From contig WQYQ01000023.1 in the NCBI GenBank assembly GCA_009781175.1, positions 1 through 54,561 of the forward strand: a stretch of 54,561 nucleotides of DNA, in the 5' to 3' direction. Source of the DNA: Betaproteobacteria bacterium (GTDB lineage: Bacteria > Pseudomonadota > Gammaproteobacteria > Burkholderiales > Rhodocyclaceae). Both the position numbers and the translations under genes were made by a program. Of the stretch, positions 24,708-32,867 are shown piece by piece (within the stretch, counting starts at the first letter, position 1; every line of letters starts with the position of its first letter). The notes below the pieces were generated by a model that was not told where the DNA came from, did no database searches, and was given only the letters and a program-made list of their open reading frames with translations.

Positions 24708-26219
24708 ATGCGCGACCGTATCCTCGTCATATCGGTATTGATCGTAGCCTCCTGCGGGCTCGGCTACGAACTGATCGCCGGCGCTTTGTCCAGCTATCTG
24801 CTCGGCGATTCGATTCTTCAGTTTTCTTCCATCATCGGCTGCTACCTGTTCGCCATGGGTGTCGGTTCGTGGCTGTCGCGTTATGTGAAGGACGAGGACG
24901 TACTGGCGCGCTTCATCGACATCGAGGTGATGATCGGCCTGCTGGGCGGCGTCGCGGCGGCGCTGCTGTTCATTGTGTTCGCCTGGCTGTCAGCGCCGTT
25001 CCGCGCCGCCTTGTATGCGCTGGTGTTCTTGATCGGGATGCTGGTCGGCATGGAAATTCCGCTGGTGATGCGCATCCTCAACGCGCGCCGCGCCGCTTTC
25101 AGCGATCTGGTCAGCCGCGTGCTCACGTTCGATTACCTCGGCGCGCTGGTGGTGTCGCTGCTGTTTCCGCTGCTCCTCGCGCCACACCTGGGGCTGCTGC
25201 GCACAGGTTTTCTCTTCGGCATGCTGAACGCCGCTGTGGCGCTGTACACCACGCGGATTTTCCGCGCCGAACTGCAACAGGTCCCGCTGCGCACCCTGCG
25301 TGCAATTTTGGCGATTGCGCTGCTGGCGGCGGGCTTTGCCGGGTCTGACCGGCTCACGCACTGGGCCGAGCGCGGCCTGTTCGGCGACGAAATCATCCAC
25401 AGCGAAACCACGCCTTACCAGCGCTTGGTGATTACGCGCTGGAAAGACGATCTGCGGCTGTACATCAACGGCAACCTGCAATTCTCATCGCGCGACGAGC
25501 ACCGCTACCATGAGGCGCTGGTGCACCCGGTGCTGCAAGCCTTGCCGTGGGCGCGGCGCGTGCTCGTGATCGGCGGCGGCGACGGTTTGGCGCTGCGCGA
25601 AATTCTGCGCTACTCGAATATCGAACACGTCACACTGGTCGATCTCGATCCTGCGATGACCACGCTGTTCTCGCACAGCGAGCCGCTGCGCGCGCTGAAC
25701 CAGGATTCGCTGCGCAACCCGCGGGTCAGCGTCGTCAACGCCGATGCTGCGCAATGGCTGGAACAGAACGCCGAGGTGTTCGACGCCATCATCATCGACC
25801 TGCCCGACCCCTCCAACTTCGGCCTCGGCAAGCTCTACTCAGTGCCGATGTACCGCTTGGCGGCGCATCACCTGGCCGAAAAGGGCTACGCCGTCGTGCA
25901 GTCCACCTCGCCCTTTTATGCGCCGCGTTCGTTCTGGGGCATCAACGCCACGCTGAAGGATGCGGGTTTGCACACCTGGCCGTACCACGCCTACGTGCCG
26001 TCGTTCGGCGAATGGGGCTTTATCCTTGCAGGCAAGCGTAGCGACTACACGCCGCCCACGCACTACGACATGCCGATGCAGTTCCTCGACGCCGCCAGCA
26101 CGGCCTTGATGTTCAGCTTCCCGCCCGACATGGCCCCGCGCCCCGGCCGTGTGAACCGGCTCAACGAGCAATCTCTGGTGCATGACTTTGAGGAAGACTG
26201 GCGCAATGTCATTCGCTGA
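24708..26219 (+). CDS. speE: Membrane-anchored spermidine synthase-like aminopropyltransferase
   Basis: A 503-residue protein. Residues 1 to about 215 form six or seven membrane helices (MRDRILVISVLIVASCGLGY onward). The rest is a spermidine synthase domain: YQRLVITRW, GNLQFSSRDEHRYHEALVHP, the nucleotide-binding VLVIGGGDGLALREI (Gly289-Gly293), the acidic LVDLDPAM, and the catalytic DLPDPSN (Asp364, Asp367). It should transfer the aminopropyl group of decarboxylated SAM to a polyamine, with SpeD supplying the donor; the exact polyamine is unknown. It lies 12 bp after the DUF486 gene. A damaged copy of its last 70 bases occurs at 27368-27441. Confidence 0.9.
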   Translation: MRDRILVISVLIVASCGLGYELIAGALSSYLLGDSILQFSSIIGCYLFAMGVGSWLSRYVKDEDVLARFIDIEVMIGLLGGVAAALLFIVFAWLSAPFRAALYALVFLIGMLVGMEIPLVMRILNARRAAFSDLVSRVLTFDYLGALVVSLLFPLLLAPHLGLLRTGFLFGMLNAAVALYTTRIFRAELQQVPLRTLRAILAIALLAAGFAGSDRLTHWAERGLFGDEIIHSETTPYQRLVITRWKDDLRLYINGNLQFSSRDEHRYHEALVHPVLQALPWARRVLVIGGGDGLALREILRYSNIEHVTLVDLDPAMTTLFSHSEPLRALNQDSLRNPRVSVVNADAAQWLEQNAEVFDAIIIDLPDPSNFGLGKLYSVPMYRLAAHHLAEKGYAVVQSTSPFYAPRSFWGINATLKDAGLHTWPYHAYVPSFGEWGFILAGKRSDYTPPTHYDMPMQFLDAASTALMFSFPPDMAPRPGRVNRLNEQSLVHDFEEDWRNVIR

Positions 26220-26277
26220 AGCAATTTCGAATGGATTGCATACCTAACGGCTCGCCCCATGTTCCAAAGGATCTTCG

Positions 26278-27213
26278 ATGGCGATTGATGCATATGTTGT
26301 ACTGCAAATAGGCGGCGCGGCGCTTTTAATCTGGGCGCTGGCCAAGCTGGCCCGCTGGCTTTGGCTTTATCTTTGGCTGTCGCAGCGGTTGATTGGAGAG
26401 CGCCTGACCGAGCGTTTTGGCCCCGGGAGCTGGGCGCTCATCACCGGGGCCGGCGACGGATTGGGCAAAGCCTTCGCACAGGATCTGGCGCGCTACGGCT
26501 TCAATCTGATTCTGGTATCACGCACGCAGTCCAAACTCGACCGCTTAAAGGATGAATTGCAGGCGCTGGGCGTTCAGGTTCGCACCGTGGCGGCAGATCT
26601 GTCGAACACCGCCCCCGAAACCTATGAATCCCTGGCCGCTGCCGCGCAGGATGTGGACTTGTCGGTGCTCGTCAATTGCGTCGGCGTTACGGTGCATCGG
26701 CGCTATGGCGATGTACCGGCCAAGACCCTGCGCCATTTATTGGCCGTAAACGTCGGCGCCACGGCCATCGTCACACACACACTGCTTCCGCTGCTGCTGC
26801 GCCATGCCGCATCCACGGGGCGTCGTGCGGCGCTGCTGAATGTGGGCTCCATCGTCGGCCGTTTTTACTGGCCTGGTACACAGCTCTATGGCGCATGCAA
26901 GGCATTCATCGACCACCTGAGCATTCCGTTGGCCTATGAGTATCGCGAACAGTTGGATGTGCTGTCCTTCCAACCCACCGTCATGGCCACGGCCATGGCT
27001 ACGGGCGCCGAACCAGCGGCCATCACCATCCCCCCACAACAGGCCGCACATGCCGCGCTGTCCCACCTGGGGCGCACGCTCACGTCCCACGGCCACTGGC
27101 GCCATGGCCTGCTGGCTGCATTCCTGGCGGTCCTGCCATGCAGGATGCGCAATGCTCTTTTTTTGAAACAGGCGCTGGCAATGGGGGAAGTGGAACTGGC
27201 GAACGGCGAATAA
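26278..27213 (+). CDS. Short-chain dehydrogenase with N-terminal membrane helix
   Basis: A 311-residue protein. A hydrophobic N-terminal helix (about residues 8-36) is followed by a classical SDR fold. Cofactor motif is TGAGDGLG (Thr56-Gly63), the strand-4 motif is NCVGV (Asn133), and the catalytic set is Ser191, Tyr204 and Lys208 (NVGSIVGRFYWPGTQLYGAC then K). Arg82 after strand 2 (LVSRTQSK) suggests NADP. The layout resembles the 17-beta-hydroxysteroid dehydrogenase 12 / long-chain 3-oxoacyl-CoA reductase group. The substrate is unknown. It starts 58 bp after speE; CAAAGGATCTTCG precedes the ATG. Confidence 0.85.
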   Translation: MAIDAYVVLQIGGAALLIWALAKLARWLWLYLWLSQRLIGERLTERFGPGSWALITGAGDGLGKAFAQDLARYGFNLILVSRTQSKLDRLKDELQALGVQVRTVAADLSNTAPETYESLAAAAQDVDLSVLVNCVGVTVHRRYGDVPAKTLRHLLAVNVGATAIVTHTLLPLLLRHAASTGRRAALLNVGSIVGRFYWPGTQLYGACKAFIDHLSIPLAYEYREQLDVLSFQPTVMATAMATGAEPAAITIPPQQAAHAALSHLGRTLTSHGHWRHGLLAAFLAVLPCRMRNALFLKQALAMGEVELANGE

Positions 27214-27224
27214 GCGACGGATTC

Positions 27225-27441
27225 AAAAAAACGAAAACGCCCTGCAACCGGTACGAAAATTCGACGATCGACCGCCGCCTTTTCCTGACTGGCATCGCCG
27301 CTGCGCTCGCCGGTTCTGACCGGCTTGATTCCTACATGGGGCCGTATGAGCCCGCTCCGGTCGTGTGGACCGGCCCAACGAGAAATCGCTGGTGCATGAC
27401 TTCGAGGGGGACTGGAGCAATGTCATCCGCTAAAGCAATTT
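27225..27441 (+). pseudogene. Composite remnant: start of the flavin oxidoreductase gene fused to the end of speE
   Basis: Bases 27225-27366 resemble 29036-29204, the leader and first codons of the flavin oxidoreductase: shared ACGAAAACGC leader, then DRRLFL, AAALAG, DRLD and YEPAPVV. A small deletion has occurred and the start codon is lost. Bases 27368-27441 match the last codons of speE (26154-26228): LVHDF, then DW, then NVIR and a stop, followed by AAGCAATTT in both. Order is reversed relative to the intact genes, as expected if a tandem speE-oxidoreductase duplication collapsed. No intact product is possible. The stretch 27442-27691 that follows holds nothing I recognise. Confidence 0.82.
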
Positions 27442-27691
27442 TTTGGTTCTTCGCGAAATTCCGGGGAGATAAGATATGGCTGTCGGCCCGTTTCAAACCC
27501 TCGCGAACGACGGAAGCCGCCAATACCCGGATCGACTTGGCGCCTCGCACGCAGCCCGGCTTGAACCGCCGTCAAGCTTACTACGCATCATTTTTTGAGA
27601 GTTGTTGCGTCGCCGTCGCCGTCAAACGAATTAGACATGTGCTGAATCCTGAAGCTGGCGCGTGCGTCGATACGCCGCCAACGAGCCTGCA

Positions 27692-28546
27692 TCACGCACA
27701 TGTTCCAGATGATGAAGCCAGCAACGCAAGATGCAACCCCAGGCTGCGCGCCGCGAGTCCCGGCCCGGCGCCGCTGTGTCGCCGCTCGACGGTGGAGTAA
27801 GCGATTTCGGGCAGTTGCGGCAGAGGCGCGCCGCACAGCGCTGGAAGCCCGAGTCCTGCCTCTGTGCGGCATGCAATGCCGAGCCCCGCTTCAGTTGCCG
27901 CACGCAGTCCGTCGAGGCTCGGTGTTGTGAGCGCAACACGCCAAGGGCGGCCCGCGGCATCGAGCACCCGTTGCGCCGCATGGAGGAATGGGCAAGGAGG
28001 CGCGATGCTGACCAGCGGGACCACCTCTGCCTCCAGCAAGTCCGCATCGCCGAACCATCGCATTGGGATGCGGGCAACGACGCTTCCGCCAAATGGTTCG
28101 CCAGCGCATAGCGCGACGTCGATGCGATCTTCGCTCATCGCCTGCAACAGTTCTGCTGTACTGCCGATAACGATTGTAAATGCGGCGTCAGACGTGGCCG
28201 AGCGAATATCGGCCAGTGTTGGGCGAAGCACGTCGGCCACAAAATCCTGGACGATTCCAATCCGAACGGGCGCCGCTGCGTCGGGCGCCAGCTCAGCTCG
28301 CGCGGCGTCGATTCGGCCGAGAATGGCGCGAGCATGAGAGAGTAGCAGGCCGCCGAAACGGTTCAGACGGAGCGCCCGGCCGTCTCGATCGAATAATGGC
28401 TGCCGAACGATCTCTTCAAGCCGCGAGATTTGCAGGCTGACGGCCGACTCACTGCGGGCGATGCGTTTGGATGCAGCCGCCAACGAGCCGCAATCGACCA
28501 CAGCAACGAAAGTACGCAGCAGCGGGGAAGGCAAATCTGGAATCAT
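27692..28546 (-). CDS. LysR-family transcriptional regulator
   Basis: A 284-residue regulator. The N-terminal winged helix-turn-helix is plain: LLRTFVAVVDCGSLAAASKR, then SESAVSLQISRLEEIVRQPL and FDRDGRALRLNRFG. The effector-binding domain follows from about residue 90, with VRIGIVQDFVADVLRPTLAD. It is divergent from a tautomerase gene with 94 bp between the starts, the usual layout for a LysR regulator and its target. The intergenic DNA contains nested symmetrical sites. The effector is unknown. It is unlikely to be the dmp regulator because of distance and orientation. Confidence 0.92.
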   Translation of the reverse strand: MIPDLPSPLLRTFVAVVDCGSLAAASKRIARSESAVSLQISRLEEIVRQPLFDRDGRALRLNRFGGLLLSHARAILGRIDAARAELAPDAAAPVRIGIVQDFVADVLRPTLADIRSATSDAAFTIVIGSTAELLQAMSEDRIDVALCAGEPFGGSVVARIPMRWFGDADLLEAEVVPLVSIAPPCPFLHAAQRVLDAAGRPWRVALTTPSLDGLRAATEAGLGIACRTEAGLGLPALCGAPLPQLPEIAYSTVERRHSGAGPGLAARSLGLHLALLASSSGTCA

Positions 28547-28567
28547 CAGAAAAACTCAAGACTGACA

Positions 28568-28603
28568 TTTGAATGAGTAAAGTATACTTTTGTTTTATTC
28601 AAA
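28568..28603. promoter_or_regulatory. Nested palindromes between LysR and tautomerase genes: likely operator
   Basis: TTTGAAT (28568-28574) and ATTCAAA (28597-28603) form an inverted repeat that surrounds a perfect 12-bp palindrome, AAAGTATACTTT (28579-28590); the two centres differ by about one base. The region is much richer in A and T than its surroundings. The symmetry and the divergent LysR layout suggest the regulator's binding site overlapping promoters in both directions. Confidence 0.6.
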
Positions 28604-28640
28604 TATTATTCGAACTTCTCATTATTCAAGGAGTTCTGAA

Positions 28641-29024
28641 ATGCCTTTTGCCAGACTAACGCTGTCGCTGAATCCTTCCGCCGACGACGCGCATCGGCTT
28701 TCCAGCGAGCTGACGGAACTGATCGCCAGCGAACTCGGAAAGCGCCGCGAACTCACCTCGGTATTGATTGAGACGCCTTCCACAAATCGCTGGACGGTTG
28801 GCGGCAGCCACCGGCGCACTGCCGCACATCTTGAAGTGTGCGTGACCGTTGGAACCAACTCAGAACAGGAAAAGCGGGCCTTCATTGCGAAAGCGATGCA
28901 GCTCCTGCGTCGAACGCTCGTGGACCTTGAGCCAACGACTTATATCGTCGTCAAGGAGATCGCGCCGACTGATTGGGGCTACGATGGAATCAGCCAGGCA
29001 GATCGCGCGCGGTGTAAGGCTTAG
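28641..29024 (+). CDS. Tautomerase (4-oxalocrotonate tautomerase-like), LysR-linked
   Basis: A 127-residue protein of the tautomerase superfamily, beginning MPFARLTLSLNPSADDAHRL with Pro1 as potential catalytic base. The first half has the beta-alpha-beta unit (ELTELIASELGKRRELTSVL). The second half, GGSHRRTAAHLEVCVTVGTN onward, looks like a further unit, so it may be a double-length member. CAAGGAGTTCTGAA gives an ideal ribosome site at the ATG at 28641. It is probably controlled by the adjacent divergent LysR protein. The substrate is unknown. It ends 49 bp before the oxidoreductase gene. Confidence 0.82.
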   Translation: MPFARLTLSLNPSADDAHRLSSELTELIASELGKRRELTSVLIETPSTNRWTVGGSHRRTAAHLEVCVTVGTNSEQEKRAFIAKAMQLLRRTLVDLEPTTYIVVKEIAPTDWGYDGISQADRARCKA

Positions 29025-29073
29025 CGGTCGGCCAGTAAAAACGAAAACGCTCTGAGGCCGATACGAAGATTTT

Positions 29074-30744
29074 ATGATGGACCGCCGCCTCTTTCTGATC
29101 GGCGCTGCCGCCGCGCTTGCGGGCTGCGAGCGGCTTGACGAAACCACGCGCCGTTTCCTGTCCGGCGTGGGGCTGTACGAACCCGCGCCGGTTGTGCTGC
29201 GCCCCGGCATGGCGCAAGGCCACGCGCTGCGCGACGTCGCGCAATGGCCGCAGCCGGAAGGTGAACTGAGCGCGGAAGTGGCGATTCTCGGCAGCGGCGC
29301 GGCGGGCCTGTCCGCCGCATGGCAGCTTGCGCGCGCCGGGCTGCGCGACTTCATCCTCATCGACGGCCCTGAGTTCGGCGGCAACACGGCGGCGGGGCAG
29401 TTCGGCGAACTGGGCTTTCCGCGCGGTGCGCACTACCTGCCCTTGCCTTCGGCGGAGTCCACGCACATCCGCGAGATGCTGGCCGACCTGGGCGTGATCG
29501 AGCAAGACCCGTTCAGCGCCGCCCCGCGTTTCGACGAGCGCGTGATCGTTCATGCACCGGAAGAGCGGCATTTCCGCAATGGCCGCTGGTACGACGGCCT
29601 GCTGCCCAGCGACGGCTTGCCCGCCGACGAGCGCGCCCAGCTTGCGCGCTTTTTCGCCCGCATCGAGCAACTGCGCGACGTGCGCGGCAGCGACGGGCGC
29701 AAGGTGTTTTGCATTCCGCTCGCGCTGGCTTCGCGCGATCCTAAGTGGATGGCGCTGGATGCGCTCACCTTCCGCCAGTGGCTGCTGGACGAAGGCTTTA
29801 CCTCGCCCACGCTGCATGCCTACGCCGACTACTGCTGCCGCGACGATTACGGCGCGGGCCACGCCGCGATTTCCGCCTGGGCCGGCCTGCATTACTTCGC
29901 CAGCCGTGGCGGCCACGCGCAAAACGCCGCCGACGGCGCGGTGCTGACTTGGCCCGATGGTCTGCACGGCCTGGTTTCCCGTCTGACGGCGCGCATCGAC
30001 ACATTGACCGGCCGCGCCGACTGGCGCCGCCCTGGCATGGCGCTCAAGCTCGACGAAACGCGCCAAGGCGTAGACGTGCTCTGCGCCCACTGGCCGAATA
30101 GGGACGGTATGCCGCGCACGCTGAACCTGCACGCCCGCCGCATCATCTGCGCCACGCCGCTGCACGTCGCGGCGCATCTGACACCGTTGACGCGCTTCGG
30201 CTTCGATCCGCAACAGCATCTTCCGCCCCATGCAGCTTGGCTGGTGTCGAACTTCCACTTGCGCGGCTTCCCCGCCGAAGCGCCGGGGGTTCCGCTGGCG
30301 TGGGACAACATCGTGCACGGCTCGTCCTCACTCGGTTATGTCGTCGCCACGCACCAGTTGATTCGGCAAGCACCGCCGCCGCGCACCGTGTTCAGCGCGT
30401 ATTCATCGCTCGATGCCGCAAGCGTCGGCCAGTCGCTCGACGCAAACGCCATCCGGCGCTGGCTGCTTGACGCCAGTCCCGCCGAACTGATGAGCTACGC
30501 CGTGGCCGATCTGCACACGGTGTATGGCCGCGAATTCTGGCGCCACGCCCTCCAGGTCGAAATCTGCGTGCGCGGCCATGCCATGGCCTCGCCCCGGCCC
30601 GGCTTCCTCAGCAACGCCGGAGCCGCTGCGCTGCGCGAGGCCGACGGCCGTATTCAGTTCGCGCATGCCGACCTGTCCGGCCTGTCCGTTTTCGAGGAAG
30701 CCGCCTGGTGGGGCGTCCGCGCCGCGCTGCGCATTGTCGGTTAG
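29074..30744 (+). CDS. FAD-dependent oxidoreductase, predicted Tat-exported lipoprotein
   Basis: A 556-residue flavoprotein. The N-terminus MMDRRLFLIGAAAALAGCER has twin arginines (Arg4-Arg5, RRLFL) and a lipobox with Cys18, so it looks like a Tat-exported lipoprotein. The dinucleotide-binding motif is EVAILGSGAAGLSAAWQLAR (Gly73, Gly75, Gly78), followed by an acidic end of strand 2, FILIDG. The fold fits the flavin amine oxidase / phytoene desaturase group. It lies at the end of the polyamine island, and a remnant at 27225 shows it once stood directly before a speE copy. Oxidation of an exported polyamine is a reasonable guess, not shown by sequence. Confidence 0.82.
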   Translation: MMDRRLFLIGAAAALAGCERLDETTRRFLSGVGLYEPAPVVLRPGMAQGHALRDVAQWPQPEGELSAEVAILGSGAAGLSAAWQLARAGLRDFILIDGPEFGGNTAAGQFGELGFPRGAHYLPLPSAESTHIREMLADLGVIEQDPFSAAPRFDERVIVHAPEERHFRNGRWYDGLLPSDGLPADERAQLARFFARIEQLRDVRGSDGRKVFCIPLALASRDPKWMALDALTFRQWLLDEGFTSPTLHAYADYCCRDDYGAGHAAISAWAGLHYFASRGGHAQNAADGAVLTWPDGLHGLVSRLTARIDTLTGRADWRRPGMALKLDETRQGVDVLCAHWPNRDGMPRTLNLHARRIICATPLHVAAHLTPLTRFGFDPQQHLPPHAAWLVSNFHLRGFPAEAPGVPLAWDNIVHGSSSLGYVVATHQLIRQAPPPRTVFSAYSSLDAASVGQSLDANAIRRWLLDASPAELMSYAVADLHTVYGREFWRHALQVEICVRGHAMASPRPGFLSNAGAAALREADGRIQFAHADLSGLSVFEEAAWWGVRAALRIVG

Positions 30745-30879
30745 GTGTTTCGTCCTGGCATTGAATCTCGCCGCACAGCTCAATCCATCGCTACCACGCT
30801 GTAAACTCAGTGCGGAGGAGCGGGCGAAACTAATGCAGAGGGTTATGGGTGGGGACTCGGCCGAGCCATGACCACACAC

Positions 30880-31635
30880 TTACCCGCCACCGCGCTTGCG
30901 CAACACCATGTGCATCCAATTGCCGTGGGGTTTGGCGAACAAGCTGCTTGCATCGCAAAGCCAGAATGCTAGTTTCGTTGCCACCTGCTGAGCCAGATTC
31001 CGCTGCGGCGGCGGCTTCAGCGTTGCCCCGCAGTAAATGCAAGGCTCTTCCTGCCCGTAGTCGCCATAAGGATTGCCGGCAAAATCCATCAGTGCGGTGG
31101 ATAAGACATTCGTGCAATCTCTGGTTTCTCCAACGAAAGACACTGCTTCCAGTTCGCAGCGCGGGAAAAGTTTCAGTAGGCTCTGCTGATCGAACGAGTT
31201 GACGTGACCCCAGGGAGGGTTTGGCTTGCCGCAGGAATAGCACGTCACGCGCCCGAGCCGGATATCTTGCTTATAGGGAACGCCGATCAGGATGTGGTCT
31301 GAAGCGACTCGCTCAACTTCCGTACAAACCCTTTGCAATACGGGCATGGGGATATGTTCCAGGACTTCCGCGCAGAACACAAAATCGAATTCACCATCGG
31401 GGAAATCCATCTTTTCCGCGCTGGCTTGAATGCACTGTATTTTGGGGTGGTCAATTTGCGGCTTGTTGAGATCAAGCGCAACGACCGAGCCGAAGCGATC
31501 TGCCATCAAGCGCGAAAAATGACCATCGCGAGCCCCGATGTCGAGTGCGTGCTGCCCACGATCAGGCATAAGACGCAGTAAATCTGCGGTGCGTTGTTTT
31601 TCCGGCGTGGAGCCGCGGTATTCGGAAAGATCCAT
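30880..31635 (-). CDS. Class I SAM-dependent methyltransferase with cysteine pairs
   Basis: A 251-residue protein. Methyltransferase motif I is ALDIGARDGHFSRLMADRFG (about residues 30-45), motif II is VVALDLNKP, and the post-motif is FDFVFCAEVLEHIPMP. Two CxxC-like pairs occur further on, CYSCGKP and CIYCGATL, which may bind a metal. CTTTTCCGAAT-like upstream bases give no strong ribosome site. The C-terminal part is basic with tryptophans, possibly lipid- or glycan-directed. The gene stands alone on the minus strand, convergent to the oxidoreductase. The substrate is unknown; a role in polysaccharide or lipid modification is only a possibility. Confidence 0.78.
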   Translation of the reverse strand: MDLSEYRGSTPEKQRTADLLRLMPDRGQHALDIGARDGHFSRLMADRFGSVVALDLNKPQIDHPKIQCIQASAEKMDFPDGEFDFVFCAEVLEHIPMPVLQRVCTEVERVASDHILIGVPYKQDIRLGRVTCYSCGKPNPPWGHVNSFDQQSLLKLFPRCELEAVSFVGETRDCTNVLSTALMDFAGNPYGDYGQEEPCIYCGATLKPPPQRNLAQQVATKLAFWLCDASSLFAKPHGNWMHMVLRKRGGG

Positions 31636-31927
31636 TCGCTAAGCGCTCAAGGAAGTTACTTCGGGTGAGGCTAGCAAAAAATCATTCTGTTTTGCACTCC
31701 TCCCGAGATAGGCGTTCTGAAGCTAACCGGACCTGCGTGGCTTTATCTTGTCCATGAGGTCACAAGTCGGGTCAGATTTCGGAATGCGCTGGCATACGCT
31801 GACCCCGTTCTATTGATAAAACGGATGTATCTGGCTTCGGCGCAGTCCAGCGGTTGGTTGGCGTCATGGTGAAATGCGAAAAGGCTCGCGCGCGGGCCTT
31901 TTCGCTGTTCGGCTGTGCTTTGTGTAA
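31636..31927. other. Intergenic region with no gene recognised
   Basis: It contains no open frame I can support. It includes a hairpin near its right end (31876-31905), listed separately, and short scattered complementary stretches such as GGTCAG with CTGACC, but nothing identifiable. Confidence 0.5.
31876..31905 (-). terminator. Weak terminator-like hairpin after the DUF3761 gene
   Basis: A perfect 10-bp stem, GCGAAAAGGC with GCCTTTTCGC, and a 10-base GC-rich loop, 22 bp beyond the stop at 31928. On the minus strand it is followed by ATTTC, only a short T-run, so termination may be partial. Confidence 0.5.
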
Positions 31928-32371
31928 TTAGGAACAGGCTTTATTGCGTGCCGCATGCATGCCCTTGGCCTTTGCCTCGGCTTCGGTCATGTATTCGCCT
32001 TTCTTGGTTTTGCCGTAATAGCGGTCGCCCGGGCAGTGGTAGACCTTGCTTCCCTCATTGGCCCAAACTTTACCCGCACCGCCGCCTGGAGCGGGTTCCG
32101 CCGGCAATGTGTGTTTGGCTGCTTTGGCGGCCGGTGCTGCCGCAGCGGGAGCCGCTTCGGTGGCTGGTGCCGTGGCATCCGGACCGAACCAAATCTTGAT
32201 TCCCTTGTGGCCACGACAGGCTCCGGCCTTCTTCTCCGGCGAAGCGAACGTACCATCGTTGCATTGGACGGTGGCCCCCGCAGGTGCGCCAGCGGGGGCT
32301 TGAGCATAAGCCGCAGAGGCAAGGGAACCCAGGCAAGCAAACATCAACAGCGCAGAAAAGGAATGCTTCAT
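31928..32371 (-). CDS. Secreted DUF3761-like protein
   Basis: A 147-residue exported protein. From the ATG at 32371, MKHSFSALLMFACLGSLASA is a Sec signal with cleavage after AAYA or nearby. The mature N-terminal part, VQCNDGTFASPEKKAGACRG followed by HKGIKIWFG, matches the DUF3761 pattern. An Ala/Pro-rich linker joins a second small domain with Cys residues (VYHCPGDRYYGKTKKGEYMT, then EAEAKAKGMHAARNKACS). The two pairs of cysteines could form disulphides in the periplasm. The function is unknown. GGAGCGTG precedes the ATG. It is divergent from the 4.5S RNA gene. Confidence 0.78.
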   Translation of the reverse strand: MKHSFSALLMFACLGSLASAAYAQAPAGAPAGATVQCNDGTFASPEKKAGACRGHKGIKIWFGPDATAPATEAAPAAAAPAAKAAKHTLPAEPAPGGGAGKVWANEGSKVYHCPGDRYYGKTKKGEYMTEAEAKAKGMHAARNKACS

Positions 32372-32632
32372 AAACACGCTCCAAAGAATTTGAAAGTGGT
32401 TTGCCGCGACTGCCGTGGTCGCATACGACGGGCGACCTTAACCAGGCCCGACAGCATAGCAGCGCGTTCTCTTTCGAACGCAAGAGAAGATGGACTCGGA
32501 GAGCGGCTGGAGAGCCGTTGTTGCATCTTCGCCGCGGCTCTTTTCAATCTGAAAAGGATGGAAAGTCTCTTCCCGGCAGGCGTGCCGTCTTTGTAAAAGC
32601 TGTGTCTGAACGGTGAGTTTGCTCTAGCGTGT

Positions 32633-32638
32633 TATGAT
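32633..32638 (+). promoter_or_regulatory. ffs: -10 box of the 4.5S RNA gene
   Basis: TATGAT lies 6 bp before the predicted 5' end of the RNA at about 32644. I see no good -35 hexamer at 16-18 bp, so the upstream part is unassigned. Confidence 0.5.
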
Positions 32639-32643
32639 TCGCC

Positions 32644-32742
32644 GTGGCGGGTCTCCTCGCATTGCAGCGTGGGAATCTGGTCAGGTCCGGAAGGAAGCAG
32701 CCATAACCGCTTCCTGCAAGTGCCGGGGGTCAGGCTCGCCAC
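32644..32742 (+). ncRNA. ffs: 4.5S RNA of the signal recognition particle
   Basis: RNA scaffold that binds Ffh in co-translational membrane targeting. The universally conserved apical part is present: GGTCAGGTCCGGAAGGAAGC followed by AGCC, containing the GGAA tetraloop and the asymmetric internal loop. The ends pair perfectly: GTGGCGGGTCT with AGGCTCGCCAC (with G-U pairs). The limits are taken from that closing helix, about 99 nt. A strong terminator follows at 32754. It is located directly upstream of dnaX, its usual neighbour in many proteobacteria. Confidence 0.95.
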
Positions 32743-32753
32743 CCGAACATCCG

Positions 32754-32790
32754 ACGGGCGCAACATCAAAATGTTGCGCCCGTTTTTATT
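32754..32790 (+). terminator. Rho-independent terminator of the 4.5S RNA gene
   Basis: A perfect 13-bp stem (ACGGGCGCAACAT with ATGTTGCGCCCGT), loop CAAA, followed by TTTTATTT. A textbook intrinsic terminator. Confidence 0.95.
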
Positions 32791-32867
32791 TGATTCATGC
32801 ATGGCTGGGGTTATTCCGGCCACGCGGCGAGCGGGACGGCGCGCACCCCTCTGTTAGAATCCGCCGC

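Noticed and set aside
27138..27800. A 220-codon open frame spanning the speE-oxidoreductase scar
   Set aside because: It starts inside the SDR gene, crosses the scar by chance and has no family resemblance beyond the two remnants.
30745..30879. A short frame ending LSAEERAKLMQRVMGGDSAE after the oxidoreductase
   Set aside because: It looks protein-like but is only a fragment without a start or ribosome site, and I could not tie it to a family.
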